Assembly: GCA_964489425.1 (NCBI GenBank)
Contig: CAZAYP010000002.1
Span: 124,001 to 188,000 of the forward strand
DNA: 64,000 bases
Reading direction: 5' to 3'
Origin: CAZAYP01 sp964489425 [NCBI: uncultured Verrucomicrobiota bacterium]
Lineage (GTDB): Bacteria > Verrucomicrobiota > Kiritimatiellia > RZYC01
Shown: positions 54,893-63,898 of the stretch, piece after piece
How the letters are laid out: each line of letters opens with the position of its first letter
How positions within the stretch are numbered: position 1 is the first letter of the stretch
Translations under genes and position numbers: made by a program
The notes under the pieces: generated by a model
Told to the model about the DNA's origin: nothing
Seen by the model: only the letters and a program-made list of their open reading frames with translations
The model's database searches: none

Positions 54893-56521
54893 TCATGGGG
54901 CCGACTTCGCGTCACGCTCAGGATCGGGCGGGCGCGCGGGTTTCTGTTCCCAGGCCACCAGCGCGAGGAGCGCCAGGCTCGCGGCGGCGCAGGCGCCAGC
55001 CCACCAGTCGCCGTGGCGGGCGTAGAAGGTGAGCGGTTGGGGCGCGGCGGCGACCGGCACGCCGGCCACCAGGAACCCGGGCACCCCGGTCGATTGCCGC
55101 CCGGCCTGGAGCACGTCCCGGATGCGCCCGTGGCGGTCAATGGCGCAGGTGTAGCCGGTGTTGGTCGCCCGCACGGCCGGCACGTTATTTTCCACGCAGC
55201 GGAACACGCAGTGGATCATGTGCTGGCGCGAGTTGGAGGATACATCGAACCACGCGTTGTTGGTGAGGTTGATGAGCAGGCGCGCCCCGCGCCGCACGGC
55301 CGTGCGGGCCAGGGCGGGAATGGTGTCCTCGAAACAGATCAGCACGGAGAACGGCGTGTGGCGCGGCGGCAGGCGGAACACGGTGCTGCGCTTGCCGGCC
55401 GAGAAGCTTTCCTGGATGGGCGTCATGGCGGAGATCAGCCACATGGCGCCGGGCGGCACATATTCGCCGAACAACACCAGGTGTTGCTTGTCGTAGCTGC
55501 CCTCGATGTGACCCGCGGGATTAAACAGGAAGGCGCTGTTGTAGTAGCGGGGGCGTCCGTTATCCCGCCACTCGGTATCCATGGATCCCAGCAGGATGGG
55601 CACGCCGTTGGTGACCAGCGCGTAGAGCAAGTCGTAGCTCGTGGCGCTGCTGATGATGTCATCCGGGACCGCGGTCTCCGGCCAGACGATCAGGTCCAAC
55701 GGCCGGTTGGAGAGGGCGGCGCGCGTCTGGAAGAAGAGCCGTTCGTAGATGGTGATGATATGCGCCTCGGACCATTTTTCCACCTGGGGAATGTTGGGCT
55801 GAATGAGCGCCAGCCGCAGGGTGTCCGTCGTGGGCGCTGGCGCCCGCAGGGTGTAGAAGCCTACCGTGTGGGCCGTGGCAAAGGCCAGCAGCGCCAGCAT
55901 GAACTCCGCGTGCCAGCGCCGGCCCCAGTGTCCGCGGTTTTCCAGGTAGCGCAGCAGGGTCAACCCCAAGCCCATGTTCATCCAGATCATGAGCGACCCC
56001 ACGAGGTAAACGCCGCCCCAGCGCGCGATCTGGATCAGCGGGACCTGGCGATATTGGCAAACGCCGAGCACATTCCAGCCAAAACCGGTGAACAAGATGG
56101 CGCGCAGGTATTCGAAACCTGTCCATGTGGCCATGGCACACAGCATCAGCGCCACGTTCTTGAACGGATCCTGGACGCCCCAGCGCGTGATCCACCAGGA
56201 CAACAACCCGGCCAGGGGGATAAAGTAGAGCGCGCAATACAGGGACAGGATGAACCAGCCGACGTACGTGACATGCGTGAGCCAGTGCAGGGTGAACAGC
56301 CAGAATACGGCGCCGCTGAGGAACCCGAGTTTGAGCGCGTCGCGCAGGGGGTGCCGGTGAACGGCCACGAGCAGGGGAATGAATCCCACCCAGGCCAGGG
56401 CGTCCCATTCCAGGGGCGGGAAGGCAGTTGCCAGCAGGGCCCCGGACCAAGCGGCCAATGCGCGCGGATCGGCACCCATGACGTTCAAGCCACGCTTGAT
56501 GCTGGTGATTACTGAGTTCAC
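54893..56521 (-). CDS. lnt: Apolipoprotein N-acyltransferase
   Basis: A 542-residue inner-membrane enzyme adding the third acyl chain to lipoproteins. The start GTG 56521 is chosen for its AGGTGATC site; an ATG at 56581 or 56479 is possible. There are about six N-terminal membrane helices, then a nitrilase-like domain with catalytic Glu in IVWPETAVPD, Lys in GSYDKQHLVLFGEYVPP and Cys in VLICFEDTIPALAR. A final helix lies near the C-terminus (AAASLALLALVAW). First gene of the operon that continues into prfB 31 bases later. It implies a Gram-negative envelope with triacylated lipoproteins. Confidence 0.95.
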   Translation of the reverse strand: MNSVITSIKRGLNVMGADPRALAAWSGALLATAFPPLEWDALAWVGFIPLLVAVHRHPLRDALKLGFLSGAVFWLFTLHWLTHVTYVGWFILSLYCALYFIPLAGLLSWWITRWGVQDPFKNVALMLCAMATWTGFEYLRAILFTGFGWNVLGVCQYRQVPLIQIARWGGVYLVGSLMIWMNMGLGLTLLRYLENRGHWGRRWHAEFMLALLAFATAHTVGFYTLRAPAPTTDTLRLALIQPNIPQVEKWSEAHIITIYERLFFQTRAALSNRPLDLIVWPETAVPDDIISSATSYDLLYALVTNGVPILLGSMDTEWRDNGRPRYYNSAFLFNPAGHIEGSYDKQHLVLFGEYVPPGAMWLISAMTPIQESFSAGKRSTVFRLPPRHTPFSVLICFEDTIPALARTAVRRGARLLINLTNNAWFDVSSNSRQHMIHCVFRCVENNVPAVRATNTGYTCAIDRHGRIRDVLQAGRQSTGVPGFLVAGVPVAAAPQPLTFYARHGDWWAGACAAASLALLALVAWEQKPARPPDPERDAKSAP

Positions 56522-56624
56522 GGCGGGATCACCTGCAGAAACACATTGCCCATGTAAATCGTGCGACAGGGCTGCCGGCATTACAGCTCATACCACTTCT
56601 ACATAAATAGCGGTACTTATCTGG

Positions 56625-56761
56625 GCTCCCCGCCTTTCTAAGGCGGGGGGGGGCCGCAGGGTGGGGCGGTTGATACGGATACCGACCACCGCAGACTCGG
56701 GGCGCGGACCATCCACAACCACCCCGGCCTGCGGCCACCCCTCCTTGCAAAGGCGGGGAGC
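56625..56761. repeat. Palindromic element of GCTCCCCGCCTTT type
   Basis: The left end GCTCCCCGCCTTTCTAAGGC and the right end CCTTGCAAAGGCGGGGAGC (to 56761) are imperfect inverted repeats of about 26 bases. Each contains its own small stem (GCCTTTCTAAGGC on the left). Between them is about 85 bases of GC-rich sequence with CCGCAGGGTGG / CCGGCCTGCGG partial symmetry and a G9 run. It fills most of the spacer 56582-56848, which has no gene. Confidence 0.7.
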
Positions 56762-56848
56762 TTGTATGCTTGTTCTCATGCGGAAATGCCAGCAGACAGG
56801 TTTGTCCGATAGCACCCGTGGTTGCGTGACGCTGCGCTGTCGTTCCCG

Positions 56849-58342
56849 CTAGATGATCTCAACGGTCACATCATCGACGGACTTGGTGTCCTCGGGAACT
56901 TCCTCGACTTCCTGAACTTGGAAGGTGGGCAGATGGCGGTAATACACCATGAGCATCATGGCCGCCATCGTGGTGCTATACACTGGCCCCTGACCGGCCC
57001 CGATTTCCGTGTCCTGGCCGTTGGGGGGCGGGTATTCCCAGTGGCCGTCCGGAAGTTGGGCCTTGACCAAGGTTACCGCCATGTCGCGGTTCCACTTGGT
57101 CCACAGCGCGCCGCCGCCCTGGAAGGCTGCTTGTGCGAGATAATACCAGCCATACAGCGGGCTATTCAGCACATGTTTTTCCCAGTTGGGGAACAACTCA
57201 GGCGTCTGGTCCAGGTATTCCAAAGCTTTTTGCACTTCCATGCACTTGCCTTGTCCAAGAAACTGCAGCGCCAGGATACCGACGCCGGTCATGCCTTTGT
57301 TGGCTTCGGTTTTGTCCTTGTAGCCAAACATGTTGCGCTCGGCATTGAAGTCGTTTTTGTACCACTGGACCGCGCGTTCCTTGCACTCCTTCATGCCCTC
57401 AATGTGCGCGCCGGCGCCCGTGGCGGCTTTCAGCGCTTGAACCTGCCACCCGCTGACCGATGCGTCGCACCGCGGGCCCTTGTCATAGTTGTAATTCCAC
57501 GCGCCGCCGCCCTGTTGGCTGGTCACAATAATCCGCACGCCTTTTTCCATGACATCTTTGAGCGCGGGGATGCGGGTGAGGGCATAAGCCTCGCTGACGG
57601 CATAGGTGCAGATGGCATGGGTGTAGGGCAGTTCGTTGTTGCGCTTCTTGGTGAAGTAGCCGCCTTCGTCCTGCGACTGAACCAGGAACTTGATCGCTTT
57701 CTCAACGGTTTCGCCATACTTCGCGGAGTTGGGCGTTTCGCCGTGGGCGAGGAAGGTCAGCAGGGCCAGGCCCGTCATGGCTTGCTTGTCCGAGGCGCTC
57801 ACAATCGGGTCCCACGAACCCTCTTGTTTGTTTTGCCGGTCCTTCAGCCAGTCCAGCGCTTTTACCACGGAAGCTTCTGTGGCGCCGCCGTACCCGCCGC
57901 CGTACTTGCCCAGCATGGCCGCGCGGCCACCCGAGGATCGGCCGGCATACAATCCCTTCATGATCAGCGGGCTGGGCGCGCTCATGATATCGATGGCCGT
58001 GAACTCGGTATTGGGTTGGGGAGAAGCCATGCTATCCGTGGGAGTTTGTTCCATCTGGATATCCATGTTTTCAATGGGGACATCCGTGACTTCTTCCACA
58101 TCTTCCAACTTTTCCAGTTCCTTCTCAAGCTCGTCGAGTTTCTGCTCTTCGGGCTCGATGACCTGGACCTGGATTTCATCGTCCTTTTGACGCCCCTTGG
58201 ATGTGACCATGAACATCAGCAGCAGGATAATGCCGACATTCAAAATTGTGCTGGCGACCGGACCCCAGACGTGATCCTTAAATGCCTTGATACGGAGTTT
58301 GCGAAGCCGTTCTCTGACCTCAGCTGGTATGTCTGTACGCAT
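56849..58342 (-). CDS. Membrane-tethered terpene-cyclase-like toroid protein
   Basis: A 497-residue protein (ATG 58342; GTG 58351 adds three residues). A short basic cytoplasmic start is followed by one membrane helix (about 27-48, VASTILNVGIILLLMFMVTS). Next is an acidic coiled segment (about 55-90, EEQKLDELEKELEKLEDVEE), a Ser/Gly-rich linker and, from about 150, repeated helical units with QW-like motifs (RQNKQEGSWDP, SQQGGGAWNYNY, AQLPDGHWEYPPP). This is the alpha-alpha toroid of squalene-hopene cyclases, prenyltransferases and alpha-macroglobulins. The DxDD acid of cyclases is missing, so it is probably a non-enzymatic or binding form. It is last in the ExbBD operon, where TonB would be expected. 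Confidence 0.8.
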   Translation of the reverse strand: MRTDIPAEVRERLRKLRIKAFKDHVWGPVASTILNVGIILLLMFMVTSKGRQKDDEIQVQVIEPEEQKLDELEKELEKLEDVEEVTDVPIENMDIQMEQTPTDSMASPQPNTEFTAIDIMSAPSPLIMKGLYAGRSSGGRAAMLGKYGGGYGGATEASVVKALDWLKDRQNKQEGSWDPIVSASDKQAMTGLALLTFLAHGETPNSAKYGETVEKAIKFLVQSQDEGGYFTKKRNNELPYTHAICTYAVSEAYALTRIPALKDVMEKGVRIIVTSQQGGGAWNYNYDKGPRCDASVSGWQVQALKAATGAGAHIEGMKECKERAVQWYKNDFNAERNMFGYKDKTEANKGMTGVGILALQFLGQGKCMEVQKALEYLDQTPELFPNWEKHVLNSPLYGWYYLAQAAFQGGGALWTKWNRDMAVTLVKAQLPDGHWEYPPPNGQDTEIGAGQGPVYSTTMAAMMLMVYYRHLPTFQVQEVEEVPEDTKSVDDVTVEII

Positions 58343-58366
58343 ATTTACCACGCTTGGATATAATTG

Positions 58367-58774
58367 CTAATTGGTACTGATGACCGAGAGGCTTTTCAAT
58401 CCCCACTTGGCGCACAAATCCAGGACTTTGATAAGTCGGTCGTGCGTGGATAACGCGGTCACCATGATTAATACCGTCTGGTTTTTATCCAGCGCCGCCA
58501 ACTTTGCAAGAAAATCGTCCATCGTGGTGAGATCAACTTCCTTGTCATTGAGCGTGTAGCCATTCGGGAACACGCTAATTCGCAGCAATTTGGGCATATC
58601 CTGCTGCGACGCAGTTTTCTCGGCCGCAGGCCGAAAAACATCCAGGTTCGTGGTGACGTCCATGGGTTTCATGGTCACCAGGAAATAAATCAGCAATTGG
58701 AACACGACGTCGATCATCGGCGTCATGGGCAAATCCATGCTGTCGGGTGGTCTCGGTTTCTTTTTTCGTGCCAT
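58367..58774 (-). CDS. exbD: ExbD/TolR family protein (second copy)
   Basis: A 135-residue protein with a short Lys-rich cytoplasmic start (MARKKKPRPP), then one membrane helix led by the conserved Asp (MTPMIDVVFQLLIYFLVT), then a periplasmic domain. Part of the proton-driven motor with ExbB. Its periplasmic part (about 35-135) differs from the other ExbD and includes FPNGYTLNDKEVDL. It starts 20 bases after the first exbD, and the toroid gene follows 24 bases after it. Confidence 0.9.
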   Translation of the reverse strand: MARKKKPRPPDSMDLPMTPMIDVVFQLLIYFLVTMKPMDVTTNLDVFRPAAEKTASQQDMPKLLRISVFPNGYTLNDKEVDLTTMDDFLAKLAALDKNQTVLIMVTALSTHDRLIKVLDLCAKWGLKSLSVISTN

Positions 58775-58793
58775 GGCAGATCTCCTTGGAGTC

Positions 58794-59225
58794 TTAGGAC
58801 TCGCCCGCCTTCTTCGCCAGTTCCTTCGTGGCGGAAAACTTGATCACGTATAAGCCAGCCCCGGTAACAGCATCCATGCAAGCACGCACGTCTTTGTGCT
58901 GGGTTTTGGCGTCAGCGCGGATCACTACCGGCGTGTCCTGGCCGAACTGGTTGCGCACCTTGTTCATGACGGCTTTCACGGCTCCCGCTGACATGGGCAC
59001 CTCGCCGAGTTTTATGGTCCCGGTATCCGTGATTTCGATGACTACGGTGCGCGGATCTTTCTTCTCCACGGCCGGTCCGTGGGGCGCCATGGCCAGTTTG
59101 ATCTTCATATCAAAGGCCTTACGATCCAGATCGGCCGTGGTCACGAAGAAAATAATCAATTGGAACACAACGTCGATCATCGGCGTCATGTTGATCCCAG
59201 CTTCCTCAGTCGGTTTTCTCGCCAT
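58794..59225 (-). CDS. exbD: ExbD/TolR family protein (first copy)
   Basis: A 143-residue protein from ATG 59225 (CGGGAGTGG upstream; the frame opens at 59267). The conserved GINMTPMIDVVFQLIIFFV contains the proton-carrying Asp. The periplasmic part (VVIEITDTGTIKLGEVPMSA, then VVIRADAKTQHKDVRACMDA) is standard ExbD. Second motor subunit of the operon. Confidence 0.93.
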   Translation of the reverse strand: MARKPTEEAGINMTPMIDVVFQLIIFFVTTADLDRKAFDMKIKLAMAPHGPAVEKKDPRTVVIEITDTGTIKLGEVPMSAGAVKAVMNKVRNQFGQDTPVVIRADAKTQHKDVRACMDAVTGAGLYVIKFSATKELAKKAGES

Positions 59226-59283
59226 AGTCCACTCCCGTTGCCGGGCACACGGCGGCGTGTGCCCCACCGGTTATCAGGACGCG

Positions 59284-60093
59284 CTATTCCTGTACAACTT
59301 CCACGTTCCGCAACACCTTGATCAAGTCCATGGTCAGCAGTTCCATGCTCAACACCATGTTGGTGGCGCGGTTCTTGAAATACTGGAAGAAGCCGACGGC
59401 CGGGATGGCAACAATCAAGCCGGCTGCCGTCGTATAAAGAGCTTGGGCGATATTCATGGCCAGGGCAGATTGCTGGGCCGCGCCCGCCGACATGGTGGCC
59501 AACGAAGCAAAGGCGAAAATCATGCCTTGGACCGTGCCCAGCAGGCCCAGCATGGGCGCCAGGTTGCCGCAAAGGTTCAGGTAGGCAATGCGCTGGATCA
59601 GTTTCTCGCTTTCCTCGTCAGCGACCACGCCCACGATGTCCTGGATGGTTTCAAACCCCTCCTGGACATTGGAGAAGCCGGCGCTCAGGATGTTGGCCAG
59701 GGGGCAGGGGTTGTCTTCGCATATTTTGAGCGCTTTCATGACGTCGCCCTGTTCCATGGCCCCACGAACGTCGGTCACTAGCTTTTCGGGCATGATCTTT
59801 TTGGGGCGTACGTTGATGTAGTCATCCACGACCAAGGCGCCGGCCCATAGCGAAACGGCAAGCAAAGCCAGCCACAAGAGGACGCCCAGCCAGCCGCTGC
59901 TTAACACAACCGTGATGAACCCGGTGCCTGATGCCGGCGCGGCATCGCTTTGGCCTTCGGCCAACTGCACGGTGCCGGCGTCGCCGCCAGCGGCGGCCGG
60001 GGCCGGCGCGGCGGCATCCTGGGCCATGACATGGACAACGCCCAAAGCGATGATGGCGATAACAGATATCACGAGGACTAACTTACTGCGCAT
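59284..60093 (-). CDS. exbB: ExbB/TolQ/MotA family proton channel
   Basis: A 269-residue protein from ATG 60093 (AAGGAAGGAG upstream). It begins with a signal-peptide-like helix and an Ala/Pro-rich spacer (VMAQDAAAPAPAAAGGDAG), an N-terminal extension not found in E. coli ExbB. The core has three membrane helices with LNLCGNLAPMLGLLGTVQGM and ALYTTAAGLIVAIPAVGFFQ, the channel helices. Forms the stator with ExbD. Confidence 0.93.
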   Translation of the reverse strand: MRSKLVLVISVIAIIALGVVHVMAQDAAAPAPAAAGGDAGTVQLAEGQSDAAPASGTGFITVVLSSGWLGVLLWLALLAVSLWAGALVVDDYINVRPKKIMPEKLVTDVRGAMEQGDVMKALKICEDNPCPLANILSAGFSNVQEGFETIQDIVGVVADEESEKLIQRIAYLNLCGNLAPMLGLLGTVQGMIFAFASLATMSAGAAQQSALAMNIAQALYTTAAGLIVAIPAVGFFQYFKNRATNMVLSMELLTMDLIKVLRNVEVVQE

Positions 60094-60164
60094 TACGGTG
60101 CTCCTTCCTTGTATGTTGCTTCCCACTATTGATTTTGTATCCGTTCAATCCCGGCTGTTCAAGT

Positions 60165-60956
60165 TTATATTTTGGTGCGCGCCTGCGCCGCGTACTCGGA
60201 ATCCGGAAACGAATCCACGATGTCCTGGTACAGGTTCTTGGCGCGCGGGTCCCGGAGTTGCGTAAGCCCTTCGGCCGCTTTGTAGAGCGCTTCGGGCTGC
60301 GTAGCCGGCACATCGCGGAACAGCAGGGCGGTGCGCAGGTAATCCATGACTGCTTCTTCGGTCTGGCCGCGCGACATCTTCATGTCGCCGCGCTGCATCT
60401 GGGCGCGGGCCGCTTCTTCGCGGTTGCCGCTCTTGATGGCCGAATCCAGCGACCCGGTCAGTTTCCCGGTGTCGCCGGCCTTCATCAGCGCTTCGCGGTA
60501 GGCAGATTGGATGTCCGGCTTGTTTTGCGCTTCCGGATTGGACTTGAACAGCTCTTCATAAACGGTAATGGCGTCCGCATACTTGCCCTGGGTGTAATAC
60601 ACCTTGCCCAGCAGGATGCGGCCCTGGTCGTCCCAGCCCATGCCGCGGTTGTCCAGAATCAACTGCTTCAGCGGCGCGATGGCCGCGGCGCCCTGGCCGG
60701 CGGCGACCTGCTTCATCAACTCATCGAAGTTGGCCGGCTTGTCTGCCACGACCTTGATGTATTGGCCCTTGGCATACGTCAGGTTGCCCTGCGCCGTGAT
60801 GATGCTCACGCTGCCATCGGATTTAACGCGCACCTGGCTGCCCTGGACCTGCTTGCCGTCCTTCAAGACCACCACGGCAGCCGGCGCGGACATCGCCAGC
60901 AACGCCGCCATCACGCTGGCGCTGATGACCACTTTCAGTATGTTGCCCTTGTTCAT
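60165..60956 (-). CDS. Exported TPR-like protein of the ExbBD operon
   Basis: A 263-residue protein with GGAGAAGCAGG before the ATG and a signal peptide (VVISASVMAALLAMSAPAAV). A small N-terminal beta part (VLKDGKQVQGSQVRVKSDGS) resembles a short SH3-like/KOW-like barrel. Then come TPR-type helices (GKVYYTQGKYADAITVYEEL, AVMDYLRTALLFRDVPATQP). Likely periplasmic, possibly contacting the motor or the next TPR protein. Functional role unknown. Confidence 0.8.
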   Translation of the reverse strand: MNKGNILKVVISASVMAALLAMSAPAAVVVLKDGKQVQGSQVRVKSDGSVSIITAQGNLTYAKGQYIKVVADKPANFDELMKQVAAGQGAAAIAPLKQLILDNRGMGWDDQGRILLGKVYYTQGKYADAITVYEELFKSNPEAQNKPDIQSAYREALMKAGDTGKLTGSLDSAIKSGNREEAARAQMQRGDMKMSRGQTEEAVMDYLRTALLFRDVPATQPEALYKAAEGLTQLRDPRAKNLYQDIVDSFPDSEYAAQARTKI

Positions 60957-61059
60957 CCTGCTTCTCCTGTTTCCGATAAACTATCGAGGTTCCTTGGTTT
61001 CCGTACGCTTGACGTTTGACGCTACACTTATATTAGAGGTTTGTTGATCGGTTGACGCC

Positions 61060-63864
61060 TCACGGCGCGGCCGGCACGGCCGGAGCAGGCGCAGCACTCG
61101 AGGCCTTCTGCTTGGCCTCCACTTTCCACTTGCGCACCTCCGCCACCTGCGTCCCGCCGGGGAATATGGCCAGGTACTTGTCACAGCTTTCTTCAGCTTC
61201 CTTGTACTTGCCCATTTCCATGGCCAGCGGGATGCATTCGAGGACGCATTTTTCGATCACCGGCCGCAGGGCCTGGTTGTCTGAATCGGCCAGGTATTCC
61301 ACGCGCTTGTAAGCAGCCAGCGCTCCGGGTTTGTCGCCTTTTTGGATGAGGATTTGGGCCAGGATCTGGTTGGCCCGGTTGATCAGGACGGCGTCCTCTA
61401 CCTTGTTGAAAATGTCCTGCATGGTTGCAATCGCATCATCCAGGCGCCCGGCGTCCCGGTAGCAGTTGCCGAGAGTAAATTTCACTTCGTAGAAAAGCGC
61501 AGATTGGGGATACCGCTTCAGCAGTTCTTCCATGTTGGTGATGGCTTCGGCATGGTTCTTGGTCTGGTAGTACGAGTACCCCAGGCCGTAGTAAGCGCGC
61601 TCGAGCAGGGCGCGATCCTCGGTTTTGCCGGGCACGAACTTGAAGGCGTCGATGGCTTCAGCATACAAGCCGGCATCGAACATCAACTGGCCGATGCGAT
61701 TGAACTTCTCCGGGGTGTACTTGTCCGGGTTCTTGACCATGTCGGCGAGGGCGTTGCGCGCCACGTCGAACTGGTCCACTTCCATGGCGGCTCGCACCAG
61801 GGCGAAGAGCGAGTCCTTGCCTTCGTCCGTGTTGGGATACTTCTCGGCCAGTTCCTTGAACATGGCGGTGGCGGCATCGAACTTGCCATCCGCCAGTTGC
61901 AGCGACCCGAGCGTGGCCATGGCCTTGGGCGCCATCTCGGAGTTGGGGTACGCGGCCAAGAACTCCGTGAGCACCTTGACGCCCATAGCGCGCAGCAGCG
62001 GCACCTTGTCCGCCGGCTGCTTGATGCGGCTCAGGCAAATCCCCTTGTTGAACATGGCTTTTTCCAGCAGGCCGGCATTTTTTGTTTTTACGTCGGGGGT
62101 GGTGTTGTAGATGCTGTCGGCCGGGCTCAGCCAGGTGATCAACTCGCCGTATCCTTTCAGCGCGCCGATATAGTTCGTGACCTGCTGGTGCGAGTTGGCG
62201 AGCAGGAACTGGGCCTGGGCTTTCTCGAATCCCGGCTGGGAGTTCTGGATGTAGTATTCAAACCCCTTGATGGCACGGGCATAATCCTTCTGGTCGTACC
62301 AGGTCCAGGATAGCATGCTCATGGCCTGCACCGCCTGCTTGGACTGTGGATACTCGCTGGTCAGGCGATCGAAATACTGGTTGGCAGTGGCATCGTCCGG
62401 CTTCTTCTTGTAGAACACCCCAAGGTTGAAGAGCATGACTGGCGCAAAATCATCCTGCGGGAACGAGCTCACAAAATGGTCGCCAAGCCAGCGGTACATG
62501 GCTTCATTTTGCGCGTCGAGATAGAACTTGCCCAGGTTCAGTGGCGTGCGCGATGACTTTTCGTTGGCCGGGAAGCGTTCGGCAAGGTAACTGCAGACCA
62601 CCTTGACCATGAGCGGGTCACCCGTGTTGGCGTAACACACAGCCAGGTTGGCGAGGGCGAGAATGGATTTTTCTGTTTCCGGGTACTGGCCCAGCACCTT
62701 GATATATTCCTTGATGGCGTCCTGGTAGTTGCCTTGCTGGAAGTTTTGGTCCGGGAGGGTGAACTCTGCCAGGGCCGCCTTGCCCCGGTACTGGCCAAGG
62801 TCCAGCTTCAACTCTTTGCCCAGGGCCTTGAGGCTCACCCTGATTTCCTCGACATGCTTGCCGGCCATGGGGCCGTACTCGCTGTCGCCGTACTTGGAGA
62901 ACACGTTGGCAAACTCGGTGACCGCCTTGCCGTAGAGGGCAATGGCGCCCTCGGCATCGTTGGCGGCTTTTTTCTCGTCGGCTTCCTGCTGGTAGAGTTC
63001 GCCCAAGGTGAACCGCACCTTGGCCATGGGGCTGAGCTTGAGCTGCTTCATTTCCTTGTACTGTTCGTCCAGACCCTTGAGCAGGTCCAAGTTGGAAATC
63101 AATATGTTCTGGGCGCCTTTTTTGTCCCCGCGCAGCAAATAAATACGCGCCGAAGTACACAACGATTCCGTGAATTGCGGGTCTTCAATGCCGCGCCATT
63201 GGGTTTGTTTGCACAGATCGTCCGCCTCCTTCAGCAACGCATCCCGATCGCCGCCCGACGCCTTTTCGGCTGCCTTGACCAGGCAATCGGCCATGGCGGA
63301 GCGTACCGTGCCGGCTTGCTCAACGGGAAGATTGGCCTGCAAGGTCCGGCGATAATTGTCCGCCGCGCCCTTGTAGTCGCCGGCTTCCTTGAGCATGAAG
63401 GCAAAGGTGTAGGCGGATTCCTGGTACGTCTTCAGCAGGTCAGGATCCTGGGGCGGCGTGCCGCCATACTGGCTGAAAAAGGCTTCGTAGACCTGCTTGG
63501 CCTTGTCGATCTGGCGGTTGGCGTAATAGGCGTTGCCGAGGTATAGCCGGATGGCCTGCACCTTGGGGTCCTGGGCCGGCGCCGTATTGAGAATTTCCAG
63601 GGCCTGGTCGAACTTGCCGCTGGCGGCATAAATCTTGGCTTGGATCAGGTCCGCGCGCGCCTTCTGGTCCGGGTGTGCGGCCACGAGGTTGTCGATCACC
63701 TTCTTGGCAAAGTCCGGGAATCCGATGTTGACCAGTTCCGAGGCGAACGTGAACTCGTAATCCGTCAGTTCGTCCGCCGCGCCGGACCCGGCGCCAGCCA
63801 AGCTGAGCGCCAAGGCCAGGACCACCGTTGACTTTCTTAACACGAGCAACCACTTATTCATCAT
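61060..63864 (-). CDS. Large exported TPR-repeat protein, first gene of the ExbBD operon
   Basis: A 934-residue periplasmic protein: a signal peptide (TVVLALALSLAGAGSGAA), then about 20 TPR/Sel1-like helical pairs covering the entire length (for example IYAASGKFDQALEILNTAPA, RAYYGLGYSYYQTKNHAEAI, FTLGNCYRDAGRLDDAIATM). It ends in an Ala/Pro-rich tail (SSAAPAPAVPAAP). It resembles YbgF/CpoB, the TPR partner of Tol-Pal, but is far longer. The start could be 63864 or 63861. A promoter-like pair lies upstream. It probably provides the scaffold through which the motor acts on the envelope. Confidence 0.85.
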   Translation of the reverse strand: MMNKWLLVLRKSTVVLALALSLAGAGSGAADELTDYEFTFASELVNIGFPDFAKKVIDNLVAAHPDQKARADLIQAKIYAASGKFDQALEILNTAPAQDPKVQAIRLYLGNAYYANRQIDKAKQVYEAFFSQYGGTPPQDPDLLKTYQESAYTFAFMLKEAGDYKGAADNYRRTLQANLPVEQAGTVRSAMADCLVKAAEKASGGDRDALLKEADDLCKQTQWRGIEDPQFTESLCTSARIYLLRGDKKGAQNILISNLDLLKGLDEQYKEMKQLKLSPMAKVRFTLGELYQQEADEKKAANDAEGAIALYGKAVTEFANVFSKYGDSEYGPMAGKHVEEIRVSLKALGKELKLDLGQYRGKAALAEFTLPDQNFQQGNYQDAIKEYIKVLGQYPETEKSILALANLAVCYANTGDPLMVKVVCSYLAERFPANEKSSRTPLNLGKFYLDAQNEAMYRWLGDHFVSSFPQDDFAPVMLFNLGVFYKKKPDDATANQYFDRLTSEYPQSKQAVQAMSMLSWTWYDQKDYARAIKGFEYYIQNSQPGFEKAQAQFLLANSHQQVTNYIGALKGYGELITWLSPADSIYNTTPDVKTKNAGLLEKAMFNKGICLSRIKQPADKVPLLRAMGVKVLTEFLAAYPNSEMAPKAMATLGSLQLADGKFDAATAMFKELAEKYPNTDEGKDSLFALVRAAMEVDQFDVARNALADMVKNPDKYTPEKFNRIGQLMFDAGLYAEAIDAFKFVPGKTEDRALLERAYYGLGYSYYQTKNHAEAITNMEELLKRYPQSALFYEVKFTLGNCYRDAGRLDDAIATMQDIFNKVEDAVLINRANQILAQILIQKGDKPGALAAYKRVEYLADSDNQALRPVIEKCVLECIPLAMEMGKYKEAEESCDKYLAIFPGGTQVAEVRKWKVEAKQKASSAAPAPAVPAAP

Positions 63865-63898
63865 GACCCCTGTAAGCTATAAACCCGATGATGCGGCC

